Shown: positions 27,353 to 39,700 of the stretch, in pieces
How the letters are laid out: each line of letters opens with the position of its first letter
Numbering within the stretch: position 1 is the first letter of the stretch
DNA from: Lethocerus indicus
Taxonomy: Eukaryota; Arthropoda; Insecta; Hemiptera; Belostomatidae
Direction: 5' to 3'
DNA: 64,000 nt
Assembly: GCA_019843655.1 (NCBI GenBank)
Contig: JACDQD010000103.1
Span: 1,922,001-1,986,000, forward strand
Position numbers and translations under genes: made by a program
The notes under the pieces: generated by a model
Databases searched by the model: none
The model's input: only the letters and a program-made list of their open reading frames with translations
What the model was told of the DNA's origin: nothing

Positions 27353-28840
27353 GGATTAAGATGGATTAACCGTGTATAAAACTGTTGGGGACGGTTTTCA
27401 TATGCCTTATTTTTTGTATGCTAGGCCAGAAGCAGTCTGCTTCCCGTGTATATATAAGCGTACACTAGTGGATTAGCGCGCTCCCTTTGTAACCGGAACC
27501 ATCGCCTTCGTTCAGAGTTAAGCTCCCGGCCGATCTAAGAGCGCCCTTTTAAATTTTTAATGCCTGAAGCGTTCCCATAATTAAAGCTGGGGGGTTGTGT
27601 AGGGGGTTCGAGTTGCCCGAGTGGGGGCGGAGCAAACATTTGCACCGGTTTTCTGTACACAACTCGCCGAGTTTTGAGATAAGGTTACACAGAAAGAGGA
27701 AAGTAACGCCCCTACAAAAAAAAAGGGTAGCCCGCGTTGCACTAATAAGGAGGCGTTTTTGATGAAGCGTAAACCAACCGAGGTGTGTTTGGTCACGGAC
27801 CAAGCTTTAAAAGGAAGGATTTAAAATAGCGTGCTGGAAAAATATATCTAAAAAAATGCGAAGATAACCAATTTATTTACCATTTATTTATGTTATATAA
27901 TTTCCACATTAGAATGGTAGCTTGCCCCATCTTACTGCAATCGTAGTAATTAAATATATATTGTTCTAGCTGGTCTACCCGGTTACGCTCGGTTGGTTCA
28001 GGTTTAGAATTTGCAATGATATATCAATCACGCCTTAAACATGTACTGTCGTTATGATGATGGTCTATAAGAAATATGCTCGGCTGTTTCAGTGTTCGAC
28101 GTGTAATTGAATTGTGATATTATTAAATTTACTTTGGATGAGGGCGAACTAGCGGGGCTTCAGCGACGATTAAACTGCGAGGGTGACTCGAAGTTTGAAT
28201 TCGCCGAGCGTTTGACTTTGATACACCCTCTATCCCGCCGGGTCATCCCACACGCCCGTTCATAGCTACCGCTTCAAGTCAGATTAAACCAACTTTGAGC
28301 CCCTACACCAGGAAAGATCATGACTCTCCGAATTCACCATCGAACCTTTTTGCTAATTGAGACGTCGGTTAGTGAATCCCTAATCTAGGCTCAGTTGTCC
28401 TCTTATCTGTTCAGCTTTTGAGCTTTTCTACTACCACCACTATTATTATTCCGCTGTAGGCTACTCGAAATATAAACCGAGGACATCAAGGTTTAATTTC
28501 GGCTGTTCTTTTGCCAACTTCTTTGCAAAGTGGGGCATGGTCCCTTTTTAATTTCGAAGTCTTTTAAACATCCTGAAATATCTTTTTCAGAATACTGGCC
28601 GTTCCTTTCCAACAAATACAAAAAAAATAAATGTTTGCCACCCTATTCTCTCAACTGTTGCAAATTTGTCAACGACCAAGGTTAGATCCAAGGCATTGAT
28701 CTAACCTATGGATTTTTAACAGGAGATAGCAGTGGAGCTAGACAGAAAAGTGCACTAGGTAAAATTGTTATACAATATAAACATTATTCTTATGTAAGAT
28801 TATTACGGATTACGGATATTATGGTGGATTAAGGTGGATT
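27353..28840 (+). promoter_or_regulatory. Cluster of GGATTA motifs
   Basis: GGATTA occurs at 27353, 27363, 27470, 28806, 28825 and 28835, the first two and the last two spaced about 10 bp apart within degenerate repeats. GGATTA (TAATCC) is the known core of K50-type homeodomain proteins (Otd, Bicoid, Pitx, Goosecoid class). Enhancer function is inference only; a decayed short tandem repeat would look the same. Confidence 0.25.
28680..28706. repeat. Perfect 9-bp hairpin
   Basis: GGTTAGATC (28680-28688) and GATCTAACC (28698-28706) are exact reverse complements with a 9-base loop. No role is evident. Confidence 0.5.
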
Positions 28841-31571
28841 ATAAGGCAGATTAAGTCTGAATTAGGGCGGATTTAGACTGACATTTGCTATTTGTACAAG
28901 CACGTTGGCAATAATTTGGTAACAGAAAAACTCTTCTATGTGTGTAGTTGCCCAATTAATCGGGAATTGTATTGGCACAAAGTAGACTGACGGTCTGGGG
29001 GTCGCTGCCGAATTACCCTAGGCTTTCAGGCCGTTTTATTAAGAGGTAGAAACAATATAAATCATTGGATCTGAAATAATTATCAAGCTTTTTAACAATA
29101 AAAAAATTGATTATATTAATTAAAGTCTTGTTTCTAATATATATTGTAATATAGGCTGTCATGTGTTGTGGACGAAACTATTGTCATTTAATTATTAGCT
29201 ACAATGAATCCCCCCCGTTCTATTTTGAGAATTGGTTGATTTCCAAATCAAAATCTGACCTTTTCCACCGAAAAAAGAGGGAGACAGATAGAAAGAGACG
29301 TCGTGATGGAGTCCCCCTGAAGATGAAAAGAGAGGCGAAACGCCGAGGGGCGGATAAGCCCCCGGGCGTGGGCGGTCTCGGGTTGCGGCGCTTTTTCAAT
29401 GGGGCGGGCGCGTGAAACGGCGCAAAGTAAATCAGAATCTATATTACCCCCGGCCCAGGCCCTTTCGGGACCATCGAGCATCTCGTACGACCCAACTTCG
29501 ATTACGGCCCGTTGCCATGTTATCCGTCAGTTTCCAATTCACAAAAGGCGTCCGCAAGGGGCGCCTGAAATTGACAACGGCGTGACCGGTTGACCTGAGT
29601 CAGTTACCGGGTGGGGAATTCGGTAAGAAAACTGGGCGGGAACATGTAAAGATTCGGTAAGTGGCGATGGAGTAAGGGTAAAGCGCAGGAATAATTACTC
29701 AAGAACGATTGTTCCTAATCGCGGGCTAATCCACCGCTCACAGTGGCTAAGCGAGGGAAAAGCAGCTTCCCCCAATTTGAACAAAAGTACTTACGGTTTA
29801 AAAAAAAACTAAAACTATTATGTATTTGATTAAAATAAGGATGTATGTACATTTTGTACAGTAAAAATGAAGGAATACATTTATTTGTGGAAATAACGGA
29901 GAGGTGCCACTACCCATTTTCAGCCGAATAATATAGCACTCGGAAAGGGGATGATATTAATTTCACAAATGTAATAATTATACATTTCCTGGATTCATAT
30001 CTGAGGATTAATTTGTCTTCTGTTCCGGTCCATGTTTCATTACCGGCTCCGACTCGCTCGTTACGGCCCTGTCGAACATTAAGTTCCGATAAATCCCCTT
30101 CTCTCGGCCAGTAATAATGATCTGAGCTCGGTTATTTTCAAGTCCCGCTCCCCTAAAAGTCGAATCCGCCCCATAAAAGCCAACCCATCGTCTAACGACC
30201 GGGTCCTTAACGGCCTAGGCCAATTATAATTCAAATTAATAATCCCCCCCCTTCTCTCAAAATTTCCAACAGAGTCCGCCCAGTTACCGATTCCTGTCTT
30301 TCATTTCTCAGAATTGTAATCCCATTGTGCCCCAGAACCAAATAAATTACTCAGCAAAATACAAAATGACATACGGCCTTTTTTTATACGCGGTAATTGT
30401 AATCTCATCCGTAGTGACGAAAATAACCAAATATTCGCATTCCGGTAAAACACTAAAAAGATTAATAATCACGATATCGGAAAATATGATTCATTTTACG
30501 TGTGAACCTCAACACTGCCCTATTACACATAACAGATTTTTTTTAAAAAATAACAGTTAAAAATGAACGTACGTAAAGTGAGACGTCATTTAATTGATTG
30601 CGGCAATAAAACAATTATCAGACTGTTCGCTCATCACAAACAGTTGAAACGATATGTGAAAAGTCGATGATTGGAAATTAAACCCTCCTGCAATTAATTG
30701 TTACTAATGGAATGGGTTTGCAAAGTAGGTGCGCTGTGTAGACAATATTGATTTCAGAGCTATCCTCCGTCTGATTACTCAATCATTAATTATTCAACAC
30801 TCGATTTCATTATTTTTGATAAGATTAGAACTTGCATATTTAAAATATCCAATAGCGGAAAGCTGCTACCTTTAATAGATCATTAATTTCTCATATAACC
30901 GGTTCATCTTTTTTAATTAATCCAGATTTTATTTTAACTGGATTAATTTAATTCGTTTCTTAAAAACGAGCGTAAAAACAAATTTTGAATGTAATAAAAA
31001 ATAATTTAGTAAAGGCAATGAGAGGTAATAGACGATTACTTACCACAGACATCCCCAACAAATTCAAATCAAATAATGACAAAATTTACTTACCATAAAT
31101 CATCCATTACAGGGAAATGTAGTATTTTATTTAGTTAATGCACGAACAATGGTCTATTTGATACCACGTAAAAAGTATCTATAATATATGCCCAATATTT
31201 TCCATCCAAGTTGTAAATTTTCTCTCCCGAAGGTGGAGAGAGGTCCCAATCATAACTAAGGAAGAGTTGAACTCGGCCCGCAGCAACCTCAAACTCGGTT
31301 CCGCCTCAACTTTGCTCTTAAAATATCAACCTTTCAGCGGGAATAAGCTCCAACAGGAAGGGGGCGGGGGGGCATTATCAATCTTGTTTCCTCAACACCA
31401 GTACAGAATAAAAAAAGACAAAAAACAGTCAGCTAAAAGGCCACAATTTTCTCTTTAGTATCAATCACGTTATCAATCAATAAACTGTACGGATTTTAAA
31501 GTTAGTGGGCTAATACAGCGCCGATTTGCTACTGAATCTAACAAAAATAAAATCAAGAATATAAGCAAGAA

Positions 31572-31592
31572 ATATATATATATATATATATA
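31572..31592. repeat. (TA)n microsatellite inside the MITE, left
   Basis: Pure alternating AT tract directly inside the left terminal inverted repeat. Confidence 0.85.
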
Positions 31593-31912
31593 AGAATTGA
31601 ATTTATAAATGCAATTATATATTATAATATTGTATACATTGTAGAACAAACACGCTAGTTTCGTTATTTATTCAATTTGACATTAAACAAAGGGTGGCGC
31701 GCAAAATGATGTGCTGGAACGTGGGCAACGTTAAGATGAAATATTATTGTTTTCTAATTTTTCGTAACATTTTCAGTGTATGTAATAATTGACAAGCTTC
31801 AACTAACTTCCTCTAACCATTAATAAATAAATATGAAAACAACATAAAGCATTACAAGTTCAAAGAAGTTTGGATAATAGATGAGGACGAAACAATTAAT
31901 ATCTATAAATAA

Positions 31913-31916
<4 letters not shown>

Positions 31917-31958
<42 letters not shown>
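31917..31958. repeat. (TA)n microsatellite inside the MITE, right
   Basis: Pure alternating AT tract of 21 units in the right half of the element, followed by ATATTTAGAATATAAATT and ATATTAGTTTAA, which recur with small changes near 15350-15400. Confidence 0.88.
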
Positions 31959-31962
<4 letters not shown>

Positions 31963-32093
31963 AGATATATTTAGAATATAAATTTATTTAAATATTAGTT
32001 TAAGTGTGATACTATATTTGTTGTTTATATTCTTGATTTTCTTTTTATTAGATGCAGTAGCAAATCGGCGCTGTATTAGTCCACTAACTTTAA

Positions 32094-32185
32094 ACGGATA
32101 TTTCCGTTTCTATTGGGATTTTTCCGGTTCTACCCCCATATTTCCGGTTCTGTTCTGTTGCTTCCCGTTCCATCCAAATCTTCAA
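32094..32185 (+). repeat. Degenerate fragment of the 20-bp minisatellite
   Basis: Starting at the right end of the MITE, CGGATATTTCCGTTTCTAT and two further TTTCCGGTTCTA-type units match the minisatellite of the sulfotransferase A intron in the same orientation. The tail (TTCCCGTTCCATCCAAATCTT) resembles the start of that array near 16671. Confidence 0.75.
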
Positions 32186-34536
32186 ATGTTTTTGGATTTT
32201 GGAGAGGTTTGGGCCATGCCTCAACCTCTCTAAATATGTACAAAGCCCTATACATTTTACCGTATCTTCATTGATTTAATAATATATTCTCCTTTACCCT
32301 TTTTTTATTTTACCAAAATGCTTCCTTTTAGTTATACTCACTGTTCTATGTTCATGAGGTACGATAATGTAAAAAGGGGGCAATGTAATGTTCTCCCTTT
32401 CATAAAATTAATTAGATTCATTATTTATCGTCCCCTTGACACAAGGAAATCGACGAGTTTTTGAAATGTTGCATTAAGGAGAAGTAGAGGCGCGTCGGGA
32501 GAGGTGCCGTATTAGCAGCAGGAGTAGATAAGGTTCTGAGTGGGGAGGGATCAAAGAATCCCCTATTTTGGTGGGCGGCGTTTCTGGACTAAGTTGAATG
32601 GGACGGTGTTTTCAGACAAAAGGCCCCGTTGTGTCCGGGGGGGACGGCCCACACCTGGAGGACAGCTATCTGGGCATTTTCTCCGAAAATCTCACCCAAA
32701 ACTCGGCAAACTCCACACTTCTGGTAACGAACCGGGCGACAAAACTGTCCACAGTTTTGTCCGGATCTCAATTAAAGGGAAGTTTGCCCCGACATTAAGA
32801 GGAAGCTTCGTAATAATATTTATACGACAACTATCGGGGTAAAATATTTTCCCTTGTAGAAACAATAGACGGGATAACTTCATATCCCTTATTCTACCAT
32901 TTTAAATAATAATAAAACTAAGGGAAACATTTTCATACCTAACAATCAAATAATTTAATATTCTGCTTGGGTGCGTAGTCAATATTCCAATTCACAAATT
33001 ATTCTATTAATTTAAATTGTAAAATGCCTTTTGAGAACATTGTAATACTTTAACGTATTTATTTCGGAGTTGTAAGAGTGATTATTAACAATTGAAAACA
33101 TTGTAAAATTCAGTCTTAGGCTACCATCGTATATCGATGGTATATTAAACCAACCTTAAAAAAATCATTAACGTATTCATTTACTGGTCGGTATGAGAAT
33201 TAGGAATACCGAAAGATATTGTTGCCAAATGTATAATTTACTATAGTTTCACACTTTCGGAAATTGTTCGGGTGTATCGCAAAAAATAATGATATGGATA
33301 CTCAGCCTCTTGAAGGTTAATGGTTATTATTGCAGGGTAAATGTTGAAAAAAACACGGGATAATATAAGATATAAACCGTTGAAAATAATTGGCACTTCT
33401 AGGGGAAAAGGTCGGGCCGGTAGGTGACGGAACAAACGCAACCCATTCACTGACCTCGGGCCAGGGCTCTTTTTGACCAATGAAAATACGGCGGGGAAAA
33501 TCGGAAGGGGAAGGGCGACTTCGAGGGAAATAAAAATAGTGGTGAAAGGGAGCAGGGCCGGCCTTCCTTCTAAATAAAACTTCTCAGAACATCCCTCGAT
33601 ATTCGAGGCAGTGTATTAAAAGGGGTTGAAGGAGAGGCGAAATCCAGTGACCTTTCCGCTGGACCCACCACAACCCTGGAAAATAGATTTGGAAAATATG
33701 ATCACCCAGCTCAGTTTCAGGTGCTCATACCTCAAGAGTATTTCAGTTGGGTAGAACCCACTCGATCGTTCTTCAATTTCTGAGCATTTACCGCGAGAAA
33801 AAAATATTAGTCAACGCTCTAAAAATTCTCTGAAATATAATACGGAAGGGTAAATGCACCATGGTTCACGTGATCTTCGGTCGTTCGTTCGGTATTTTAT
33901 TGGGCCGGAATCAGAATACCTTAAAATAATATTCATGCCTCAGTTTCAAAGACGTCAAACGGCAATTCGCATATCTTTATCACAAAAAGTTCAGATTGGT
34001 ATCATACCTGAATTTCATATAAAGCAAACATCTATCGGAGTGACAACACATAGTAATTATTTATACTAATGTAGTACTTAGTTAGTCTTTTGATTTTTTC
34101 TTTTTTTGATATTTTAAATAAAATTCGAATAATTTAGCTTTGTGCTTTACCTAATACCGTAGTCGTTCGATGTTATTATATTATGGGTCAAATTATGTAG
34201 TATGGATTATTATTGTGCATATTTTAATGAATTAAGGCAAACCGAAGTTTCTTTTTGAGCGAGTTTCCTTTATGGAATCCTAAGATAGGGAGCATTGAGC
34301 TAATTAAGGAGATTGTATCCCACGTCTTTGCAATCAAACAGCTGAGATTTCTAATTCCGGCCTTATGACTCTTCATCTCGGTTTTTTTTCTCCTTTAAAG
34401 GGGACGAAGTAATGCAGTCTAATCGACAGCGAGAAAAAAAGGAGTAAGGGTAAAAGGCACAAAATACAAAATGCAATCTCAAGTTATTTCCCTCTCGATT
34501 TCTCGAGTTGGAAGCCCTTTGAAAAAAATAAGAAGT

Positions 34537-34673
34537 GGGTGGGGGGGGGGTCGAAGGGGGAACATTATTTCCATAGATCCAGTTAACGTAATTTTCTTTT
34601 CTTCAAAGAAACCAAATTACGCGGAGACGACGACGAGAGGGCGGGAAGCTGAAAGGAGAGAGAGAGAGAGAGA
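34537..34673. repeat. Purine-rich simple repeats
   Basis: A G-run just after GTGGGT (34541-34550) and a (GA)n run (about 34656-34673) flank a stretch without a gene. Confidence 0.75.
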
Positions 34674-35549
34674 CAGTGAAAAGGAGAGGAAATTTAGGAC
34701 GAAGGGCTTTGCGCTAAACCCTTCTTGAATTTAACCTGGACTGAAATATTGATCAAATATTACAGAATCAGAATCTTATTTGCAAAGTCAGAATAACAAG
34801 GGAGTGAGGAATTGTTTCTGCAACAACGGTGGGAAAGAATTGTTATTTCTTTTGGACGTACACCAATTTAATAATTAATATAAAAAACTTCGTGTGAAAA
34901 GTGATTATTATCTAGTTTCAACGCTACTGTTTCATGCATTATTTTTTACTCAGATGTATCCGATGTATGTAACTTAAATATGGTCTAAATTTCGTACTAG
35001 GTGGTCACGATAAATTTAACATTCTGACACTCTGTTTATAAATATGAAATAGTGAATGATAGAGAGCTTAATGAGTGTATTCTGTCTTCAATGTGCAAGT
35101 TTTGCTGTCAATACTGCCCGGCAACTGTTTCCTTAACCTTTAATCGTCAAGGCGCTAACCTTTAATAATAGGGTTGATCATCAGTGGAGACAATTGCATG
35201 AGTGACATTCGAAACATTCCCCGTCCGCCAAACATTCATCGAGTAAATATTTCGCAATATCGGTCTATTCCTAATTCAGGGGAAATGTTCGAAAGCATTT
35301 TCCAAATTCGACTGGTGTTATTGAGGTGTAAAGTGATGAATTCTACTGTTTTCCGGGATTGAATCGCATTATTTGGCGGGCAGTTGGCGAACTCAAGCCT
35401 CCGTTGTAATACGGTAACTGAGGCCATCTCTCGGGAACGGGTCTACGGTGGGGGACCGTTCGGAATTTGCATAAATACATTATTAAAGCGTGGTGGAGGG
35501 GCGGCCGGCTTCGTAAAGCATTCCTTTGGGCGCGGAGGTAGTTGACAGA

Positions 35550-35700
35550 TTAGGCATGCTCGGCTTGAATTTGTGTTGAACGAGAGAGAGAGTTTGAGGC
35601 GGCGACCCCACAACAACCTTCACCTACAACCCGAAGTGAAGTGAACCCTCCCCCTCCCATTAATTAGAAGGGGAAGCTCGGGCCGTGAGCTCCGGCGAGC
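35550..35700 (+). other. Possible non-coding first exon
   Basis: A GC-richer block with a GAGAGAGAG tract ends in CGGCGAGCG followed by a consensus donor GTGAGTCAATG at 35701. This resembles an insect first exon, but I find no TATA box at the right spacing and no following exon on the plus strand. Confidence 0.15.
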
Positions 35701-36524
35701 GGTGAGTCAATGACGACGTTTAATCTCTAATTGGTCTAATCCCAGTTCTGGGAAACACTGCTCGGCGATTGAGATCACCAACGATATCGGCCCAGCAACC
35801 TGGGTTCGATCAGTCGCGATACGGAGAATCAATTTTATAGTAAATCCTGGAAATACTGGAAGCGAATCCAACATGTAATTATCGACAAGAAACTGGAAGT
35901 CAAAATTTAGCCCCCGTGAATATTAGATTTCGCCAATTACTTACCTAATATACTATACGTATTGATTTATACTCCACTCGATTATCCGCTCTTAATGCTA
36001 AACCTCCTCGCAATCGGCTAATGTATTACACTGGTTATACAGCAATGTACTTACGGCAATCATATTGTTGTTGTGACACCGCAATATTACTGAGGTGCTA
36101 CGAACAAGCGAGTAGATACAGAAATTAGGGCACTATCTAAATATCCTTCCTCTGGGTTTCGTCCTTTCTTCCATTATTACCAGTTGGTAATACAGGCGGC
36201 CGAGTGAGTATATTAATATAACACGAATTCGCATATTTTCCGGTATTTTATTAATTTCCTTTTGCATCGTCCTGAGCTATTTCAAGAAAAACCGATAATA
36301 TGGCTTCGGAGATTCACGCTCTTAAATATGTGAAATTCTTCATATATTTTCTTCGCCGGCGGGAATTTCAATAACATGTTGACGATCCCTAGCGTTATTT
36401 TCACAGAGCTAAAAATATTTTCTGACGCATGAAATAAACGTATTCGAGAACCGCCGCGGTCCATTTCAGTTTTAACGGCTATCGTCTAATGAATAACACA
36501 GTTCCGGTATAAATTCCGCACCGA

Positions 36525-36738
36525 CATTTCCGAAAATCGAAAACGGGGAGCGCCTGGTGTCGCAATGTTTAAAACGATTTCAGTTTTATTCTACGAATCA
36601 ATTGTTTTTTGTCACTTCCTGAAATGGCTCCAAAAGGAGCTGGGAAATTTTCTCATAATTAAAACCACCTCATTTCCGAAAATCGAAAACGAAAACGAAA
36701 ATTAAACGGGAGCGCCTCGCAAGGATTCAGTTTTATTC
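36525..36738. repeat. Local duplication about 147 bp apart
   Basis: 36525-36591 and 36671-36738 share CATTTCCGAAAATCGAAAAC, GAGCGCCT, CGCAA and CAGTTTTATTC in order, with small insertions between the blocks. No gene is involved. Confidence 0.6.
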
Positions 36739-39700
36739 AAACAATGAAACTGAAAAGGGAAGCCGGGGAGGGAAATAAAATTAAACGAATTAAATAAACC
36801 GTTTAAGGATTCCAATGTAAACCATCAATTTTATTTATCCATGTTGTATCACCATACAATAATCTGAAATATTGCTAGTCATTCGTCGAGATAGTGAAGT
36901 TCATAATTCTAATAACCGCGCTATCTGAGTTCGAATAAATTATCCGGGCATATGCCCATATCGTCTGCCGATAAAGGAGCCTTACTGTTAGTGTACAGTA
37001 GCAGCACATCTCTGCTCTATCTCTACTCGTATATTTTCTTGTGATTATTTTTAATACATCTTGTAATATTTTAAATCATGTGTGCTTCATCTTGTGTTAT
37101 TTTAACTGTTCGTGACACCGTAGCAAACCATTTGGTTTCAGAACGTATGCATTTTGTTTCCAAACGTACTTAGTTATTCGAAAATGTGATATTCTTGTAT
37201 TAAACGACCAGACGAAAAATTAAACGACCCGCACTAACAATTTTAGCAAAATTTTCTAGTTAATTTAGGAGGGATCTGAATTAGCATACGCATTATAACA
37301 TCACCGGCCGGCAGCGTTCGGCCCCCAACAACAGATACCGCCCTAAACACAGATGTGTTTGTTTTTAATTACCCGGTACAAAGTTCCCCATACAGAGGGG
37401 ACACCGTTTCTGCCCCCTCACTGCCTCCCTATCACACTGCCCCGACCGCTACCTCCCTATCACGAAACAGCACACATCATGAGACGTATTAGTTGTAACA
37501 TAATTAAAAGAACCGCTCAAATCTGTTCACAATTAACGAATAACGTTGCATATTTCAGGAGTAATGATAAAATTTAAATTGCAAATCCTTTGTAGCACGA
37601 TTCAATTATATTCCGCTATGCGGCTAGGACTATAGAATTTACAGTTTAAAAATCGTACGTGAAATTCAAAAAATGAATATTTTACTTAAATTTCAATATC
37701 GAATTAATTTTTTTCGTGTTTCAGAGCTTGTATTTTAGTTTCCACGGATGAATTTCCCTCCCGCAATATATCTCATTACTGCAATTCCTCCGCGTGTCCA
37801 ATGATATATGATCGTACAGTTTATAATACAATTTCCGCCGTCGACCGCTACCTGTAACAAACAGGATAATAATGAGGGTCTGCCGGTGCTATTGTGCGCC
37901 GAATTGATACCGTTTCGAAAATCGAATTTTAATGGGTAGTCGCGAGCAACTGGAGCTCGAAAATTGTCGGGACCCGCTCCCGGGAGCGGGAAAATTACAG
38001 GAGCGGCGTTCGGCCGGTCCGTATGTGGCGGCGGCCCCTCTCTCTTTGTCTCCCATCTCCAATTAAACAATGGCCTACACAGGAGGGAGGGAGGGGCGAT
38101 GAGGCTAGTTGGTAATTGAATATTGATCAGCCGGCGTGTGTCCACCGGCCGTCTCTGTTTGTGTCCCGGCTAACCGACCCTGACCGCCGCGTCTATTTTG
38201 GTTCGGCTACTGCCAAACACCGCGATGCCCACCGCCGCTCTCCTCCCGACCGTTTTTTCTGCGGTCGTACGGTCGTCGATTAGAATGTTTTCAAAACGAA
38301 ACTACATTAAAAAGGTAAAGGAGAGCAATGCAAGTATTGTACAGAACTGAGAGTCTTCGAGACTCATAAGGGGAAAATCCACATTTAATATAATTAAACT
38401 CGAATAATCCCACAATAACTTAATGTTACTCGCCCTATTCATTGTACGGTTGACCCTCGGGATAAGATGAAATCGGGTTACGAGCCGACTTTTGGGAAAA
38501 CATTTCCCTCCGCTCCATCGACACACCTGCCCGAAATAAACGACAATTATAAAGATCAAAGAGGCAATAACGTGGCTAGAGGTGCTGTGTGAATGATTCT
38601 GATTCGTATCGATAAATGAAAAGCATTTAGCTGAAAATAGAGCCGCAGAATGCTTGCATAAATTCTTCAAAACAAATTCTAAATAATATCTTTGATTTTC
38701 TTCTCTATGAGTACAATTAATAGGTCAATTTATCTTAAATAAAAATAATGAGTGCTTAAAAGAAAAAAATAAATTTTGTTTAACATGTGTACATCGCTCA
38801 TTTTGTTTTCATTTGGAGTATTCGCTAAATTTTTCGGAGACGCTACTCAACCCGGGAGAGACGGGACAACAGGTTGTAGCGGTCTGGGATTGCTGAATTA
38901 GCCGAATCATTAGGACTACATGGTCGGCCTTCCCCACTGGCGGGAATAACGCTAAACCGCATGTTTGCTACAAGTCCGTCCAGTTACCGAGCCGTGTCGA
39001 CCGCACCGCCGCCCACCCCCCAACAGCAGCACCCTGTTTAAGAGCTACAGGTGATATTGTTGGCCAGACTGAGTAATCACTAACTGTTATTCCAATTGGA
39101 ATACATCGCTCGTTGAACTAATATTTTAACTAAACGTTATTTGAATAACATCGACAATTTACAATGCATTCAACAAACATTAAATATCGGGCGGATAATT
39201 ATCTCGCGTTTAAAAATAATAATTAAAGGGACAAACGACTATTTACTAGATTTTTTACAGTAAACGATAAAATATTTAAAATATATTCGTGTTTCTCCGA
39301 ACTTAAGCTATTTACAACAGATATTTATTTATAAGGGAATAATAAATTTAAACACGGTAAAAATATAAGGTACGAATTTAAAGTCGAATAAAATCCGGGT
39401 GAACGGCTTGGGAAAAAGTGAAAAATATTCCTTTTATACAGTTCGCCAAGCACATAGTAAATACCCTGTAAACATAATAATTGGGCGGGATATCCAGCTA
39501 TCTGATTTCGGTCCGCAGTTCAAATAACGGCACACAAAAGGGCGTTTAATTAAAACAATTTCTTTGTGATGTAAATTTCCGAATAAAAAAAACGAGCATA
39601 AGCGACAATGGAGAAGTGGGAGGGGGTAGGTGTTCAGTTACATTCCGCATTCGCTTGAACAGGCCTGAATAACAACCGGCGAGTGGGAGATAAACCGGGC

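Larger units (their letters stand above)
23461..31494. other. Intergenic stretch, no confirmed gene
   Basis: Upstream flank of sulfotransferase A. No exon with family resemblance. It holds a speculative two-exon micro-gene (23789-24566), a cluster of GGATTA motifs (27353-28840), a small hairpin (28680-28706) and TATA-like sequences on the plus strand (for example 25309 and 27450) without a following gene. GC-rich open frames around 26.2-26.7 and 29.2-29.6 kb overlap on both strands and look like chance. Confidence 0.55.
31496..32093. mobile_element. MITE-like element with 74-bp terminal inverted repeats
   Basis: Positions 31495-31568 and 32021-32094 are reverse complements over 74 bp with only about six differences and no gap; both begin TTTAAAGTTAGTGG and contain TAATACAGCGCCGATTTGCT. 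The ends are flanked by TTAA (31496-31499 and 32090-32093), compatible with TTAA, or TA, target duplication. The roughly 0.6-kb interior is AT-rich, has (AT)n tracts just inside each repeat and no transposase. This is the structure of a non-autonomous DNA transposon; the TTAA hints at a piggyBac-type source but the termini do not prove a superfamily. Confidence 0.85.
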
